From: Peredibacter starrii
Lineage (GTDB): Bacteria; Bdellovibrionota; Bacteriovoracia; Bacteriovoracales; Bacteriovoracaceae
Assembly (NCBI RefSeq): GCF_034259205.1
Contig: NZ_CP139487.1
Coordinates: 496,001-560,000 of the forward strand
Direction of reading: 5' to 3'
Length of the DNA stretch: 64,000 nucleotides
Under the pieces are notes generated by a model. That model had not been told where the DNA came from, searched no databases, and saw nothing but the letters and a program-made list of their open reading frames with translations. Positions 29,798 through 39,576 of this stretch are shown here, one piece after another (positions within the stretch are counted from its first letter, which is position 1; each line of letters opens with the position of its first letter). Both the position numbers and the translations under genes were made by a program.

Positions 29798-31081
29798 ATG
29801 TCTTACACCATTGAGAACGTAAACGGTTGCACGAAGAAATTAGTATTCAATTTCGACAAAGTTGACCTAACAAAAGAAATCAAAGAGGCCCTTGTTGCAA
29901 AACAAGCTAACTCAAACCTTAAAGGCTTCCGTAAAGGTAAAGCTCCACTTGAGATGGTTCAGAAACTATTCGGACCACAAATCGAGAACGATGCTCTTTA
30001 CCGTTTCATTTCTGAGCAATATTACAATGCTGTTAAGAAAGAAAATATCCGTGCTGTTGGTTACCCTCAGTTCGGTAACACAAAATACGAATCAGGTAAG
30101 AACGTATCTTTCGACGCTACTGTTGAAATCATTCCTGATTTCGAACTAAAAGATTATTCAAAACTTTCTTTCAAGAAAGATTCTGAAACAGTAACTGACG
30201 AAGATTTCGAAACTCTTAAGAAGAACTACCTTGGATCTAAAGCAGAAATCGCTGAAGTGAAAGATGCTGGCCACAAGCTTGCTAAAGGTGACTTCGCTGT
30301 ATTCAACTTCGAAGGTGAAAAAGCTGACGGTTCAAAACCTGAAAACATGAAAGCTTCTGAATACATGCTTGAAATCGGTTCTGGCCAATTTATCCCAGGA
30401 TTCGAAGATGGTATGATTGGTCTTAAGAAAGGTGACAAGAAAGACGTAAAAGTTACTTTCCCTGCTGATTACCATGAAGCTGATCTACAAAATGCTCCTG
30501 TAACTTTCCACGTTGAAGTTCTAGAAATTAAGCAAAAGAATTTCCCTGAGTTCAACGATGAAATCGCTAAAGAATTTGGTTTTGAATCAGTTGCTGATTT
30601 CACAACTAAAAACAAAGAGCGTATGGCGATCCAGAAGAAGCGCGAAGTAACTTCTAAGCTTCAACAGGAAATCCTTGAGAAACTAATCTCTGAAAACTCT
30701 TTCGAAGTTCCTAAGGCCCTAGTTGATGATCAAAAAGAATCAGTAAAAGAAGAGCTTTCTCGCACTCTTAAGCAACAAGGTTTCAACGATCAAATGATCG
30801 GTCTATACTTTGAGCGTTGGGATGCTGATGTTACTTCTAAAGCAACATTCCAAGTTCGTTCAGGTCTTATCCTTGATAAACTAGCTAAGAAATACAATAT
30901 CGAAGCTACTGATGCTGATCTAGATGTAAAAATCGACGAGATGGTATCTCAATCAGGCATGAAGAAAGAAGAAATCGCTAAGTTCTACAAGTCTAACGAG
31001 AACATTAAGCGCAATCTTATGTACGCAATCCGCGAAGAGAAGACATTTGCTTCTCTTATGAAGGATATGAAAGTTTCTTAA
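29798..31081 (+). CDS. tig: Trigger factor
   Basis: 427 residues in the normal three-part layout: an N-terminal ribosome-binding domain with the GFRKGKAP signature, an FKBP-type prolyl isomerase domain (about 150-240, with IGSGQFIPGFEDGMIGLKKG) and a helical C-terminal chaperone domain. It protects nascent chains at the ribosome exit. Strong codon bias suggests high expression. Its last 26 bases overlap the convergent ComEC-like gene. Confidence 0.97.
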   Translation: MSYTIENVNGCTKKLVFNFDKVDLTKEIKEALVAKQANSNLKGFRKGKAPLEMVQKLFGPQIENDALYRFISEQYYNAVKKENIRAVGYPQFGNTKYESGKNVSFDATVEIIPDFELKDYSKLSFKKDSETVTDEDFETLKKNYLGSKAEIAEVKDAGHKLAKGDFAVFNFEGEKADGSKPENMKASEYMLEIGSGQFIPGFEDGMIGLKKGDKKDVKVTFPADYHEADLQNAPVTFHVEVLEIKQKNFPEFNDEIAKEFGFESVADFTTKNKERMAIQKKREVTSKLQQEILEKLISENSFEVPKALVDDQKESVKEELSRTLKQQGFNDQMIGLYFERWDADVTSKATFQVRSGLILDKLAKKYNIEATDADLDVKIDEMVSQSGMKKEEIAKFYKSNENIKRNLMYAIREEKTFASLMKDMKVS

Positions 31082-32177
31082 GTTTTTTTCGACTGCTCTT
31101 CCTTCGGGAAGAGCAGTTTTCCCACCAAAATCCCCGCACTAGTTTCATTCTACAAATTCCATCACCCTTATAAATTTTGATTTCTTTTTCTGTATAAACC
31201 GTTTTGATCGTATGGCCATGAGGCAGGAACTCTTTTGGTAATGAGGGAGATTTTTGTCGGTCGAGGTTTAAACTAAAACTAAATAAACACAACAGTACGA
31301 GGGAGAGTTTCCAGCGCTTGAGAAGAATGAAGGCCACGAGAAGAATTGCTCCTGAGTGAATCTCCAAGAAAGGGACATGTTGTGAGACAGTCATGAAGAG
31401 ATCAATCGGATATTGAAGAAATTTAAGAATGAAAATGCCGGAATGAAGCTGCCAACTCCATAGAGGAAATGCCAATAGAAACAACACAGGCATCGCCACT
31501 CCAAAGGCGAGGTTTACGATTGGAGAAAATAGAATCAGAAGAGGTGAGATATCTGTTCCCTGAAAGTAGGCGAGGATAATCTGGGCGATGAAAAACCAGA
31601 TGATCAAGGCCAGACCTTCAAGACCCGAATAGATGATTCCAATGAACAGAAAGCTGTAAGTAAAACTCAACACTCCATTTTGAAAACTTCCAAAGAACAT
31701 ATCGATCATGAGCGCCACTACAAATCCTAAATGCAGTCCCAGCACCTTTTGATGAGACTTGATGAGGATCATGCGTTTGAGAGCACCGAGCCCTGGTAAA
31801 AACATGATTCCAAATCCAAGAAGGATGAGAAGTCCAAGCTGGTGAAAATTGTTTTTAAGAAGCTTCATAAAGGGAAAGAGCACAGCGCTGATATGAAAGC
31901 CCGAAGGGGTGAAGAGGTGATTTAGGCCCAGCATCTTGTAGCGCTCCTTCATCCATTTTGAGAGAGGAGCCGAGCGGCCTGTGATGATGGATTCCCAGAG
32001 TTTTAAAAGCTCTAAATCTTCCTTAGAGACTTCTTTTCGCGCTTCCTGGAAGTGCCTAAGCTTGATGGTTCTTTCCGCTTTAAAGAAAGGCTCCAGAGCA
32101 CATAACTCATGGGCCTTCTGAACCGTCAGGAGAAAGAGCGAAATGCCCAGAATGGCCAATAACCAGCTTTTATTCAT
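31056..32177 (-). CDS. Reduced ComEC/Rec2-like membrane protein
   Basis: 373 residues with about nine membrane helices. The segment GLNHLFTPSGFHISAV matches the GLxHLxxxSGxH signature of the ComEC competence domain (DNA uptake channel). The usual N-terminal OB-like domain (DUF4131) and the C-terminal metallo-beta-lactamase-like nuclease are absent; only a short basic tail follows the helices. The last codons run through the tig terminator hairpin and into the end of tig. Whether it transports DNA is open; a true ComEC may lie elsewhere. Confidence 0.8.
   Translation of the reverse strand: MNKSWLLAILGISLFLLTVQKAHELCALEPFFKAERTIKLRHFQEARKEVSKEDLELLKLWESIITGRSAPLSKWMKERYKMLGLNHLFTPSGFHISAVLFPFMKLLKNNFHQLGLLILLGFGIMFLPGLGALKRMILIKSHQKVLGLHLGFVVALMIDMFFGSFQNGVLSFTYSFLFIGIIYSGLEGLALIIWFFIAQIILAYFQGTDISPLLILFSPIVNLAFGVAMPVLFLLAFPLWSWQLHSGIFILKFLQYPIDLFMTVSQHVPFLEIHSGAILLVAFILLKRWKLSLVLLCLFSFSLNLDRQKSPSLPKEFLPHGHTIKTVYTEKEIKIYKGDGICRMKLVRGFWWENCSSRRKSSRKKLKKLSYPS
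31093..31120 (+). terminator. tig terminator
   Basis: CTGCTCTTCC and GGAAGAGCAG form a ten-base-pair stem with a TTCG tetraloop, followed by TTTT. It lies wholly inside the coding end of the opposite-strand ComEC-like gene. Confidence 0.88.
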
Positions 32178-32268
32178 GCCGGTCTACAAGCACCTCTGGG
32201 GCCATAGTTCTAAAACCTAAGTGCAGGAAATAATTACTCATCCCGTGCACTGAATAAAATGGATTCCC

Positions 32269-32297
32269 TTGCCTCCTCGGGCAAAAGGGTATACTTA
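32269..32297 (+). promoter_or_regulatory. nadC promoter abutting the start codon
   Basis: TTGCCT (32269-32274), 17 bases, TACTTA (32292-32297), then eight bases to the ATG at 32306. No ribosome site is visible, so a leaderless message is likely. Confidence 0.5.
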
Positions 32298-32305
32298 CTC
32301 GCCAT

Positions 32306-33151
32306 ATGGATATGAGTATCAAAAGCCTTCTTCCTCAGATTCAAAACTGGCTGGACGAAGACGATCTGACCCGCAATTTTCACTACACCAGAATGCTTCC
32401 AAAGCATCCGGTTAAACTTGTTCTAAGAATTAAGTCGCCACTAGTTCTGGCCGGTACTGATTATTTAGCGGCAGTGTTCACACAACTTGGAAGTCAGAAC
32501 GATTTCTCATTTCTTGAATCATATGAAGCTAAAGAGCTTGGTGATGGAACAACAATTGAGTTTCCCGAAACCATGCCATTCAATCTTGCTGTAACTGGTG
32601 AACGTTTAGCGTTGAACCTAGTTCAGCACGCGAGCTCAATTGCGACATGGACTTCTAAACATGTTGATCTGGCAAAACCTAAAGGCATTAAGATTCTTGA
32701 TACTCGTAAAACGACTCCAGGTCTTCGCTCATTAGAAAAATACGCAGTGAGAGTTGGTGGTGGTTTTAATCACCGTCTTGGTCAAACTGATACATGGATG
32801 GTTAAAGATAATCATAAAACGTCACTAGGTGGAATGAAGGGCGCATTGAAGTTCTTCGAAGATCAGGGTGTGTTTTATAACAATATTGTAGTTGAGATTC
32901 ACTCGATTGATGAGCTGAAAGAGGCCATCAGTCTTGGTGTTCAACACGTGATGCTGGATAACTTCTCTCCAGATAAGATTAAAGAAGCGGTTGAGCTTAA
33001 AAAACCAGGCATGACCTTTGAAGCATCCGGTGGGCTTAACCTTAATACGATTCCTCAATATTTAATTACTGGCGTGGATGCACTTAGCTTGGGTTCACTG
33101 ACTTATTCAGCACCAAGAGTGGATCTCTCGCTTAAATTTAGAAGTGTATGA
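32306..33151 (+). CDS. nadC: Nicotinate-nucleotide pyrophosphorylase (carboxylating)
   Basis: 281 residues. It converts quinolinate and PRPP to nicotinate mononucleotide. Family motifs LDTRKTTPGLRSLEKYAV, GGGFNHRLGQTD, KDNH and EASGGLNLNTIPQY are all visible. A second in-frame ATG at 32312 is possible. It overlaps nadB by four bases; nadA is not in the window. Confidence 0.96.
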   Translation: MDMSIKSLLPQIQNWLDEDDLTRNFHYTRMLPKHPVKLVLRIKSPLVLAGTDYLAAVFTQLGSQNDFSFLESYEAKELGDGTTIEFPETMPFNLAVTGERLALNLVQHASSIATWTSKHVDLAKPKGIKILDTRKTTPGLRSLEKYAVRVGGGFNHRLGQTDTWMVKDNHKTSLGGMKGALKFFEDQGVFYNNIVVEIHSIDELKEAISLGVQHVMLDNFSPDKIKEAVELKKPGMTFEASGGLNLNTIPQYLITGVDALSLGSLTYSAPRVDLSLKFRSV

Positions 33152-34725
33152 AAGATTTTAATACAGAAGTTCTGATCATTGGTACCGGTATCGCCGGACT
33201 TTCGACTGCCATCAAATTGGCAGAAACCAAAAAGAAAGTAACGATTGTTACTCGTGAGAAGAGACCTGAGATCACAAACACTTTCTGGGCCCAAGGTGGA
33301 ATCATCTATAGCCCGAAAGACCTGAATGATCAGGAAGATCTGGTTAAAGACATCATGAAGGCCTCTGCCTTCACTTCAAACATTGAAGCAGCAAAGATAC
33401 TTGCCACTCGCTCTGCTGAAATCATTGATGAAGTCCTGATTCATAAATCAAATACAGATTTTGCTAAAGATGCAGAAGGAGAGTTGCTCTTCACAAAAGA
33501 GGCCGCTCACTCGCGTGATCGCATTATCTATAAAGGGGACATGACGGGGAAAGCGATTCAAATCGCTCTTCTGAATTATCTCTCAAATGTTGAAATTTTC
33601 CCTAATGTGACTTTCCTTACTTCACATACGGCAATCGACTTGATTACTCCAAACCACCACGGTGTGGACATTACTCAACGTTATGAAGAGAACCAAGTGC
33701 TTGGTGCTTATGTGCTTGATCAAAAATCAAAAGACGTAAGAAAGATTCTCGCTAAAGTTACGATCCTCGCAACTGGCGGGATTGGTGCCCTTTACCTTCA
33801 CCATTCAAATGCTGAAGGTGCTCGTGGCGATGGTCATGCTATGGCCCACAGAGCGGGTGCCTATGTAACGAATATGGAATTTATTCAGTTCCACCCAACA
33901 ACATTCTATAACCGTTCTTCTCATCGACGTTTTCTGGTTTCAGAAGCTGTGAGAGGAGAGGGCGGACGTCTCATCAATTCAAAGGGTGAGGCCTTCATGA
34001 AGAAGTATCACGAGGACGCTGAACTTGCTCCACGTGATGTGGTTGCTCGAGCAATTCTCGAAGAGATGATTGCAGAGAAAGAAGACTGTGTTTACCTGGA
34101 TATTTCTCATAAAGATGAGAGCTATCTTAGAAATCGTTTTCCAACGATCAACTCATATTGTCTGGAGAACAAAGTAGATATGGCAGTTGAGCCGATTCCT
34201 GTGGTACCTGCTGCTCACTACACTTGTGGTGGTGTGAAGACAGATCTTAAAGGCCGCACGAATCTAAAACGGCTTTATGCTGTTGGTGAAGTCGCTTGTA
34301 CTGGTCTTCATGGTGCTAACCGTTTGGCATCGACGTCACTTCTGGAAGGTCTTACTTGGGGCTACATCGCTGCTGAGGACATTCTGACTTATGTGGATGA
34401 TGTGAACGATTACAAATTAGAGAAGATCAAAGATTGGACTCAAGCGACTGAAGAAGTTGATCTCGCTTTGATTGCCCAAGATCAGTTAACACTTAAACAA
34501 ACCATGTGGAACTATGTTGGACTTTCGCGCTCACAAAATCGACTGAATAGAGCAAGAGCTATGTTCATCGAGCTTCAAGATGAGATCTCAAAATTCTACA
34601 AAAATGCACAACTTCATGATGAATTAATCGGCCTACGAAATGGGGTCGAGGTGGCCTTCATGGTGTTGAACGCATCGTTAAGAAATAAGCAATCAGTGGG
34701 TTGTTTCTACCTTAAGAATAAATAA
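33148..34725 (+). CDS. nadB: L-aspartate oxidase
   Basis: 525 residues. The FAD-binding GTGIAGLSTAIKLAE starts near residue 12; HRFLVSEAVRGEGGRL and PVVPAAHYTCGGVKTD are succinate dehydrogenase/fumarate reductase family motifs, and GANRLASTSLLEGL is the second FAD contact. It oxidises aspartate to iminoaspartate, the first step toward quinolinate, and is coupled to nadC by an ATGA overlap. Confidence 0.96.
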   Translation: MKDFNTEVLIIGTGIAGLSTAIKLAETKKKVTIVTREKRPEITNTFWAQGGIIYSPKDLNDQEDLVKDIMKASAFTSNIEAAKILATRSAEIIDEVLIHKSNTDFAKDAEGELLFTKEAAHSRDRIIYKGDMTGKAIQIALLNYLSNVEIFPNVTFLTSHTAIDLITPNHHGVDITQRYEENQVLGAYVLDQKSKDVRKILAKVTILATGGIGALYLHHSNAEGARGDGHAMAHRAGAYVTNMEFIQFHPTTFYNRSSHRRFLVSEAVRGEGGRLINSKGEAFMKKYHEDAELAPRDVVARAILEEMIAEKEDCVYLDISHKDESYLRNRFPTINSYCLENKVDMAVEPIPVVPAAHYTCGGVKTDLKGRTNLKRLYAVGEVACTGLHGANRLASTSLLEGLTWGYIAAEDILTYVDDVNDYKLEKIKDWTQATEEVDLALIAQDQLTLKQTMWNYVGLSRSQNRLNRARAMFIELQDEISKFYKNAQLHDELIGLRNGVEVAFMVLNASLRNKQSVGCFYLKNK

Positions 34726-34774
34726 TCTCAGTAATTTAAGTAGGTTAGGAGAGTCTCAGTGATTAGGCCCTCCT

Positions 34775-34801
34775 TAAGAATGTTCATAAAAATGCCGATC
34801 T
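34775..34801 (+). promoter_or_regulatory. Sigma-28-like promoter before the giant lipoprotein
   Basis: GCCGATCT (34794-34801) differs from the FliA consensus GCCGATAA at two bases and has TAAG 15 bases upstream (34775-34778). It ends eight bases before the ATG at 34810, the same distance as at two other genes here. Confidence 0.35.
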
Positions 34802-34809
34802 AACTATTG

Positions 34810-37800
34810 ATGTTAAAGGTGTTTTTACTATTATTCATTTTCGCATTTTTGAGTGCTTGTAACTCAGAGATAAAGGTTACTTCAAATACAGATGATCCAC
34901 AGGTTGACGGGAGCACGGCAGGAGGTACAACTACCGGCGGAACAACAACAGGTGGTACAACCACCGGTGGAACTACGACTGGTGGATCAACGACGGGTGG
35001 AACTACAGGTTCAACAACGGGTGGGACAACTGGCGGAACTCCAACTCCTCCAGCGGAAGTAACACTTACTCGTGTTCTTCCAATTGCAAATAGGGCCGAT
35101 GATCCAAACATTACGATCAATGCCACTGCCGAAAGCACGGCTTCAGTAGAATTATTCTCCGATGATGATTGTAGCACCTCAGTTGGAACAGCAGTTTCAG
35201 TCGGTGGAACTGCAACTTTCAATCTCACGCTAAGTGCTTTAGGTAATTACGAATACTATGCCATTCAGACGATTGGTGGAAATTCATCAACTTGTTCTAC
35301 AACTCCGGCCACATACACTTATGCTCCTCCAAGAGTTCCAAGTTTGGCACTTTTATTTCCATCTTCTCCTGGCGGAAATAGCAATCCAAATATTCAAGCT
35401 CAGGGCCTTCAAACTGGAGCTCAAGTTGATCTGTATGAGGACAGTTCTTGTACCACCAGCCTTTTGCAAGTAAGTGAAAGTGGTGGGATCGCAAATTTTA
35501 CTCCTACAGTGGCCCCTGGAAGTCATGTGTTCTATGCAACTCAAACGGTAAGCGGGATCAAATCAGCTTGTTCTAGTGCGACTGTTAGTTATGAGTATAG
35601 GAGCGGTTGTGTCGCTGCGGATTTAACAGGCACACCATTCGCTCGAGGAATGGGTACTGAGAATGATCCATACATCATTTGTAATGGAACTCAGTTTAAC
35701 AATATTGGTAGTAGTGCTTCTTACAAGGACAAAAACTTCAAATTAGAGAGCAGCATCGATATGTCTGCCTTCAATGAAACAAACTACAATGTCATTGGAG
35801 GAACAGGGGCTTGTACGGCCGGTAACTATTTTACTGGAACAATCGCTGGTGGTTTTAATACGGTATCCGGTTTGTCATATAACAATCCAGTCGCTTCAGC
35901 AGGAGTCTTTGGTTGTTTCAATGGAACATTAAAAGATATCTCTTTCACTGGGCTCACAATTAATGGCGGAGCTAATACGGGTCTCATTGGAGTGGCCGGA
36001 TATGATGATAATATGACCACGGTTGCATCTATTTATAATGTCCATGTGACCTGGTCTACGATTTCTGGAACGTCTGCAGTTGGTGGGATTGTTGGTAGTG
36101 CCGTGAATGCGGTTATAACGGGCAATTCAACAAATAATCTAACTATAACAAGTGCAGGAATTAATATCGGCGGTATTGTAGGTATAAGTGATAAATATAC
36201 CTCAATAACAAGCAATACTTCGAGTGGTTCGGTTACCTCTACTTCAACAGTAGCATCTACTAATGTTGGTGGAATTGTCGGTCATACTACAAACTCTTTT
36301 ATCAATTCTAATGTCTCGAAGGGAACAATCTCAGGTGGTAACAGAACTGGTGGTATCGCCGGAAATGTGACAAATTGCCTAGAGTTCAACAGCAATCGTT
36401 CTGAAATAAGTTTTTCAAGTAATACTAAAAATTTCCAAGGGGGAATTGCTGGAGACGGCCAGAACTGTACTTTCAAAACCAATACAAACATCGGAACTGT
36501 ATATGGAAAGAGTCAGGTCGGTGGGGCCTTTGGACAAATCGTTAGTGCCTCTCTCATTGGAAATAGCTCTAGCGGGGATGTAACTGCTGTAGGTGCAAGT
36601 TACCAGGTCGGTGGTTTAGTTGGTTACTCTGATAGTTCCATCATAAATAAGAGCCATGTTTCCGGCACACTAAATATTAAAGATGATTCCGGAGGAGTTG
36701 TAGGCTTTTTAGATGCTTCAACTCTTTCTAACTGTTATTTCTCTGGATCTGTTACTTCTACGGTAAGTTCAACTGGAGCGATCGTTGGCGGTGTTGTTAA
36801 TGGAACAATTCAGAATTGCTATTCTCGAGGTACAGTAACTGGATCGACCTCGGGTTTTTTGGGTTTTATTGATCCAGGCACAAATACTTTTGCCAGCAAC
36901 TATTATGATACAGCCAAGGCCGCTAATGCGAGTGTTGGATTAGCTTCAGGGCAAATTGAAGCCGTATCTGATGCTGCTTTAAAAACTCAAGCTACATTCG
37001 TGAACTGGAACTTCGTCGTAGTTTGGAATGTGGATGCGAGTGGGTATCCGGCGCTCCAAATTGGAAGACCACCTGGCATGTTCTACGTATCCCCATCTGG
37101 TAATGATTCCAACCCCGGGACTCAGGCCGCTCCTTGGCGAAGTCTTACATTTGCAGGAAATGAGGCCATCGCTGGTGATACGATTTATCTTAGAGATGGT
37201 ATTCATGATTCACGTTTAGTGGTTGTTAATTCCGGTAATAGCACCGATGGTCCAATAACGTTTAGAAATTTTCCTGGCGAGACCCCGATTATAGATGGGA
37301 CCTTAGTGACTCATCCAACTGGCACTACATTCGGGTTAGTCGAAGGTCGTCACGTTTCATACATTACTGTTGCTGGTCTCGAGATTAAAGGTACTGTATT
37401 AAGTAGTGCCACTACTGTGCCAACTGGAATTTATTTCTCGGGTCGAGGCTCTAATATCTCTATCGAAAGCAATAACATCTATGGTGTAACAAATAATGAT
37501 GCTAACGGAAATGCCCATGGCATCCTGATCTCTGGTGATGATCCTATTCCAATGACCACCATCAATATTGGTGGAAATCAGGTGCATAATCTGGTGCTTG
37601 GATTTAGTGAGAGTGTGGTCGTGAATGGTAACGTGGATGGCTTTTGGATTGCGGGAAATTCCATCTATGATAATAACAACATTGCTATTGATGTAATTGG
37701 ACACGAAGGAACATGCTCTGGATGTGGAGAAAATGATCGTGCCCGAAACGGAAACATCTATAGTAACACTATCTATGGAATTACTGCTGCAAGTAACCCT

Positions 37801-38517
37801 GCCTATGGTGGTTCTTTAGGTGCAGTCGGGGTTTATGTTGATGGAGGGAAGGACATCATTATCGATGGGAACCTCATTTATAACAGCGACTATGGAATTG
37901 AACTGGCTTCTGAGAAAACTGGGGGAACTTTCTTTGCTGATCGAGTTTTAGTTCGAAATAACATTGTTGGTCTCAATAATCTTGCTGGTCTTACAATGGG
38001 CGGGTACACCTCGACCCGAGGTGGTTGCAGAGAGTGTTATATTTATAACAATACATTCTTCAATAACAACACGGCCAACGATGGAGCTGGTGAGATTTAC
38101 ATTCAACATAACAACCAAAATGTGAGTGTTGGTAACAATATCATGTATGCCGGAGCTGAAAACATCATGGTTTACATGAGTGGTGGATCAAATACTGCTA
38201 TTTCTTTCGATTACAATTTGTATCATACCGCTTCCGGAACTAAATCGTGGCGTTTCAACGGAACGAATTACTCATCGCTCGCTGCTTTTCAGGCCGGTAC
38301 TGGATTAGAAGCGCATGCAAATCAGGGAGATCCTTTATTTATTAATCCCGGCAGTGCGAATTTTACTCCTGGAGCAGGCTCTCCGGCGATCGATACTGGT
38401 TTTACTTTCGCTTCGGAAGAAAATGGATTGAGAGATTATGAAGGAAACGTCAGATCTTGGGGCGCGGGAACTGATCGAGGGGCCGTCGAAGCTGGCGCGC
38501 CTTATTACACGCCTTAA
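34810..38517 (+). CDS. Large secreted lipoprotein: Thr/Gly repeat linker, Ig-like repeats, GLUG-like repeats, beta-helix
   Basis: 1235 residues. A lipoprotein signal ends at C17 (LSAC) and the +2 Asn predicts outer-membrane sorting. A TTGG/STTGG-type linker spans about residues 38-78. Two related domains of about 90 residues follow, each with DDC/DSSC and a GxYxxYAxQT ending, then many VGGIVG-type (GLUG-like) repeats (about 320-740). A right-handed parallel beta-helix follows, beginning at FYVSPSGNDSNPGTQAAPW (a DUF1565-like start). Beta-helices of this kind often bind or cut polysaccharides; no catalytic site is evident. Start is the ATG at 34810. The stop interlocks with mtgA. Confidence 0.85.
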   Translation: MLKVFLLLFIFAFLSACNSEIKVTSNTDDPQVDGSTAGGTTTGGTTTGGTTTGGTTTGGSTTGGTTGSTTGGTTGGTPTPPAEVTLTRVLPIANRADDPNITINATAESTASVELFSDDDCSTSVGTAVSVGGTATFNLTLSALGNYEYYAIQTIGGNSSTCSTTPATYTYAPPRVPSLALLFPSSPGGNSNPNIQAQGLQTGAQVDLYEDSSCTTSLLQVSESGGIANFTPTVAPGSHVFYATQTVSGIKSACSSATVSYEYRSGCVAADLTGTPFARGMGTENDPYIICNGTQFNNIGSSASYKDKNFKLESSIDMSAFNETNYNVIGGTGACTAGNYFTGTIAGGFNTVSGLSYNNPVASAGVFGCFNGTLKDISFTGLTINGGANTGLIGVAGYDDNMTTVASIYNVHVTWSTISGTSAVGGIVGSAVNAVITGNSTNNLTITSAGINIGGIVGISDKYTSITSNTSSGSVTSTSTVASTNVGGIVGHTTNSFINSNVSKGTISGGNRTGGIAGNVTNCLEFNSNRSEISFSSNTKNFQGGIAGDGQNCTFKTNTNIGTVYGKSQVGGAFGQIVSASLIGNSSSGDVTAVGASYQVGGLVGYSDSSIINKSHVSGTLNIKDDSGGVVGFLDASTLSNCYFSGSVTSTVSSTGAIVGGVVNGTIQNCYSRGTVTGSTSGFLGFIDPGTNTFASNYYDTAKAANASVGLASGQIEAVSDAALKTQATFVNWNFVVVWNVDASGYPALQIGRPPGMFYVSPSGNDSNPGTQAAPWRSLTFAGNEAIAGDTIYLRDGIHDSRLVVVNSGNSTDGPITFRNFPGETPIIDGTLVTHPTGTTFGLVEGRHVSYITVAGLEIKGTVLSSATTVPTGIYFSGRGSNISIESNNIYGVTNNDANGNAHGILISGDDPIPMTTINIGGNQVHNLVLGFSESVVVNGNVDGFWIAGNSIYDNNNIAIDVIGHEGTCSGCGENDRARNGNIYSNTIYGITAASNPAYGGSLGAVGVYVDGGKDIIIDGNLIYNSDYGIELASEKTGGTFFADRVLVRNNIVGLNNLAGLTMGGYTSTRGGCRECYIYNNTFFNNNTANDGAGEIYIQHNNQNVSVGNNIMYAGAENIMVYMSGGSNTAISFDYNLYHTASGTKSWRFNGTNYSSLAAFQAGTGLEAHANQGDPLFINPGSANFTPGAGSPAIDTGFTFASEENGLRDYEGNVRSWGAGTDRGAVEAGAPYYTP
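34919..35043 (+). repeat. Low-complexity tandem repeat coding for Thr/Gly linker
   Basis: Imperfect units built on GGTGGAACAACAACA (about 12-15 bases) repeat about ten times in frame and encode TTTGG and STTGG blocks. Units differ mostly at third codon positions, so this is an older repeat kept for its protein sequence more than a fresh expansion. Confidence 0.8.
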
Positions 38518-39251
38518 GAATCAGAAAGCGGTTTGAAATAACCGTGTCCAAGAAGAACAAGATTTCTGCGAATAAAATTACGACGTCTTAAAACGAAGTT
38601 CGTTGGCTTCTTAGGACTCCAACGACGAGGGTTAGGAAGAATAGCTGCGAATAGTTGTGCTTCACCTTGAGCAAGTTTGCTCGCAGGTTTTTTCCAGTAG
38701 TATTGAGAAGCGGCTTCAGCACCATAAATACCATGACCTAATTCAATCACGTTCAAATAAACTTCCAGAATACGCTTCTTGTCCCACATCGCTTCAATCA
38801 GAACCGTGAAGTAAACTTCAAGGCCCTTTCTCAAATAAGTTCTTGAAGGGTAGAGGAACACGTTCTTGGCAGTTTGCTGAGAAATGGTAGAAGCACCCAT
38901 CTTAACTTTACGACGTTTGTTAGCATCGATCGCTTTGGCGATGGCCTCAAAATCAAAACCATTATGTGATAAGAACTTTGGATCTTCTGAAGCGATCACT
39001 GCCTTTTGTAAATGCGGAGAGATTTCTTCAATGGGAGTCCAGTCTTTGTGAACAGAGACCCATTTACCATCAAGTGCATATTCAGCAGAACGAAGAAGAA
39101 CTAGTGGAGTGGCGTAGATTGGTAACCAACGGTAGGCCAAAACGGTCAGGGCAGTTGAAACAAAAAAGGCGAAAACACTCCACAAGAAGATCTTGTGCAG
39201 TTTCTTTGCGACCGGTTTTACTTTTGCGTATCCTCTGCGGATGTAGCCCAT
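38514..39251 (-). CDS. mtgA: Monofunctional peptidoglycan transglycosylase
   Basis: 245 residues: one N-terminal membrane helix (about 23-40) and a GT51 domain. The catalytic Glu is E89 in VIASEDPKFLSHNGFD; GASTISQQTAKNVFL and the KKRILEVYLNVIELGHGIYG motif are intact. It polymerises lipid II without crosslinking. Its stop codon overlaps the stop of the convergent giant lipoprotein gene (shared TTAA). Confidence 0.95.
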   Translation of the reverse strand: MGYIRRGYAKVKPVAKKLHKIFLWSVFAFFVSTALTVLAYRWLPIYATPLVLLRSAEYALDGKWVSVHKDWTPIEEISPHLQKAVIASEDPKFLSHNGFDFEAIAKAIDANKRRKVKMGASTISQQTAKNVFLYPSRTYLRKGLEVYFTVLIEAMWDKKRILEVYLNVIELGHGIYGAEAASQYYWKKPASKLAQGEAQLFAAILPNPRRWSPKKPTNFVLRRRNFIRRNLVLLGHGYFKPLSDS

Positions 39252-39576
39252 ATCAAAAATTCAATTCAAAATGTGAGAAGTTTCCCTCTCTAATAATTAA
39301 AAAAAGCAGACTCGTCTCTGATTATATTTTAAGTCAGGTAAATTGTACTCGAAGGCACATTTTCCCCGGCTTGACCCTGAGACTCGGCTTTTTCTATGAA
39401 TAAAGTGTAATGATTTTTTGTACTTAGACCAGAAAACTCTGCAATTTTGCGCAAATTGTCACTGTGGGTCATGTTTGCTACTCTACCATGACTTTTTTAC
39501 AGGTTAGCAGGGGTATCCGCATGACATTTCCCTCTGAATCCACTAGAAAGTTCCAATTCAAAAAATAGGTGCACGA
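39252..39576 (+). other. Intergenic region between mtgA and rimO with promoter and palindromes
   Basis: No gene is visible in these 325 bases. A candidate rimO promoter is TTGACC (39371-39376), 18 bases, TATGAA (39395-39400), which gives a leader of about 170 bases. Inside the leader lie the palindrome TTTGCGCAAA (39446-39455) and an inverted repeat GTCATG/CATGAC (39468-39473 and 39487-39492) followed by TTTTTT, which resembles a weak terminator or attenuator. A third copy of CATGAC occurs near 39520. Confidence 0.45.

Noticed and set aside
34919-35043. Repetitive GGTGGAACAACAACA block as CRISPR or mobile repeat
   Set aside because: Units are adjacent, in frame and coding for a Thr/Gly linker; there are no spacers.
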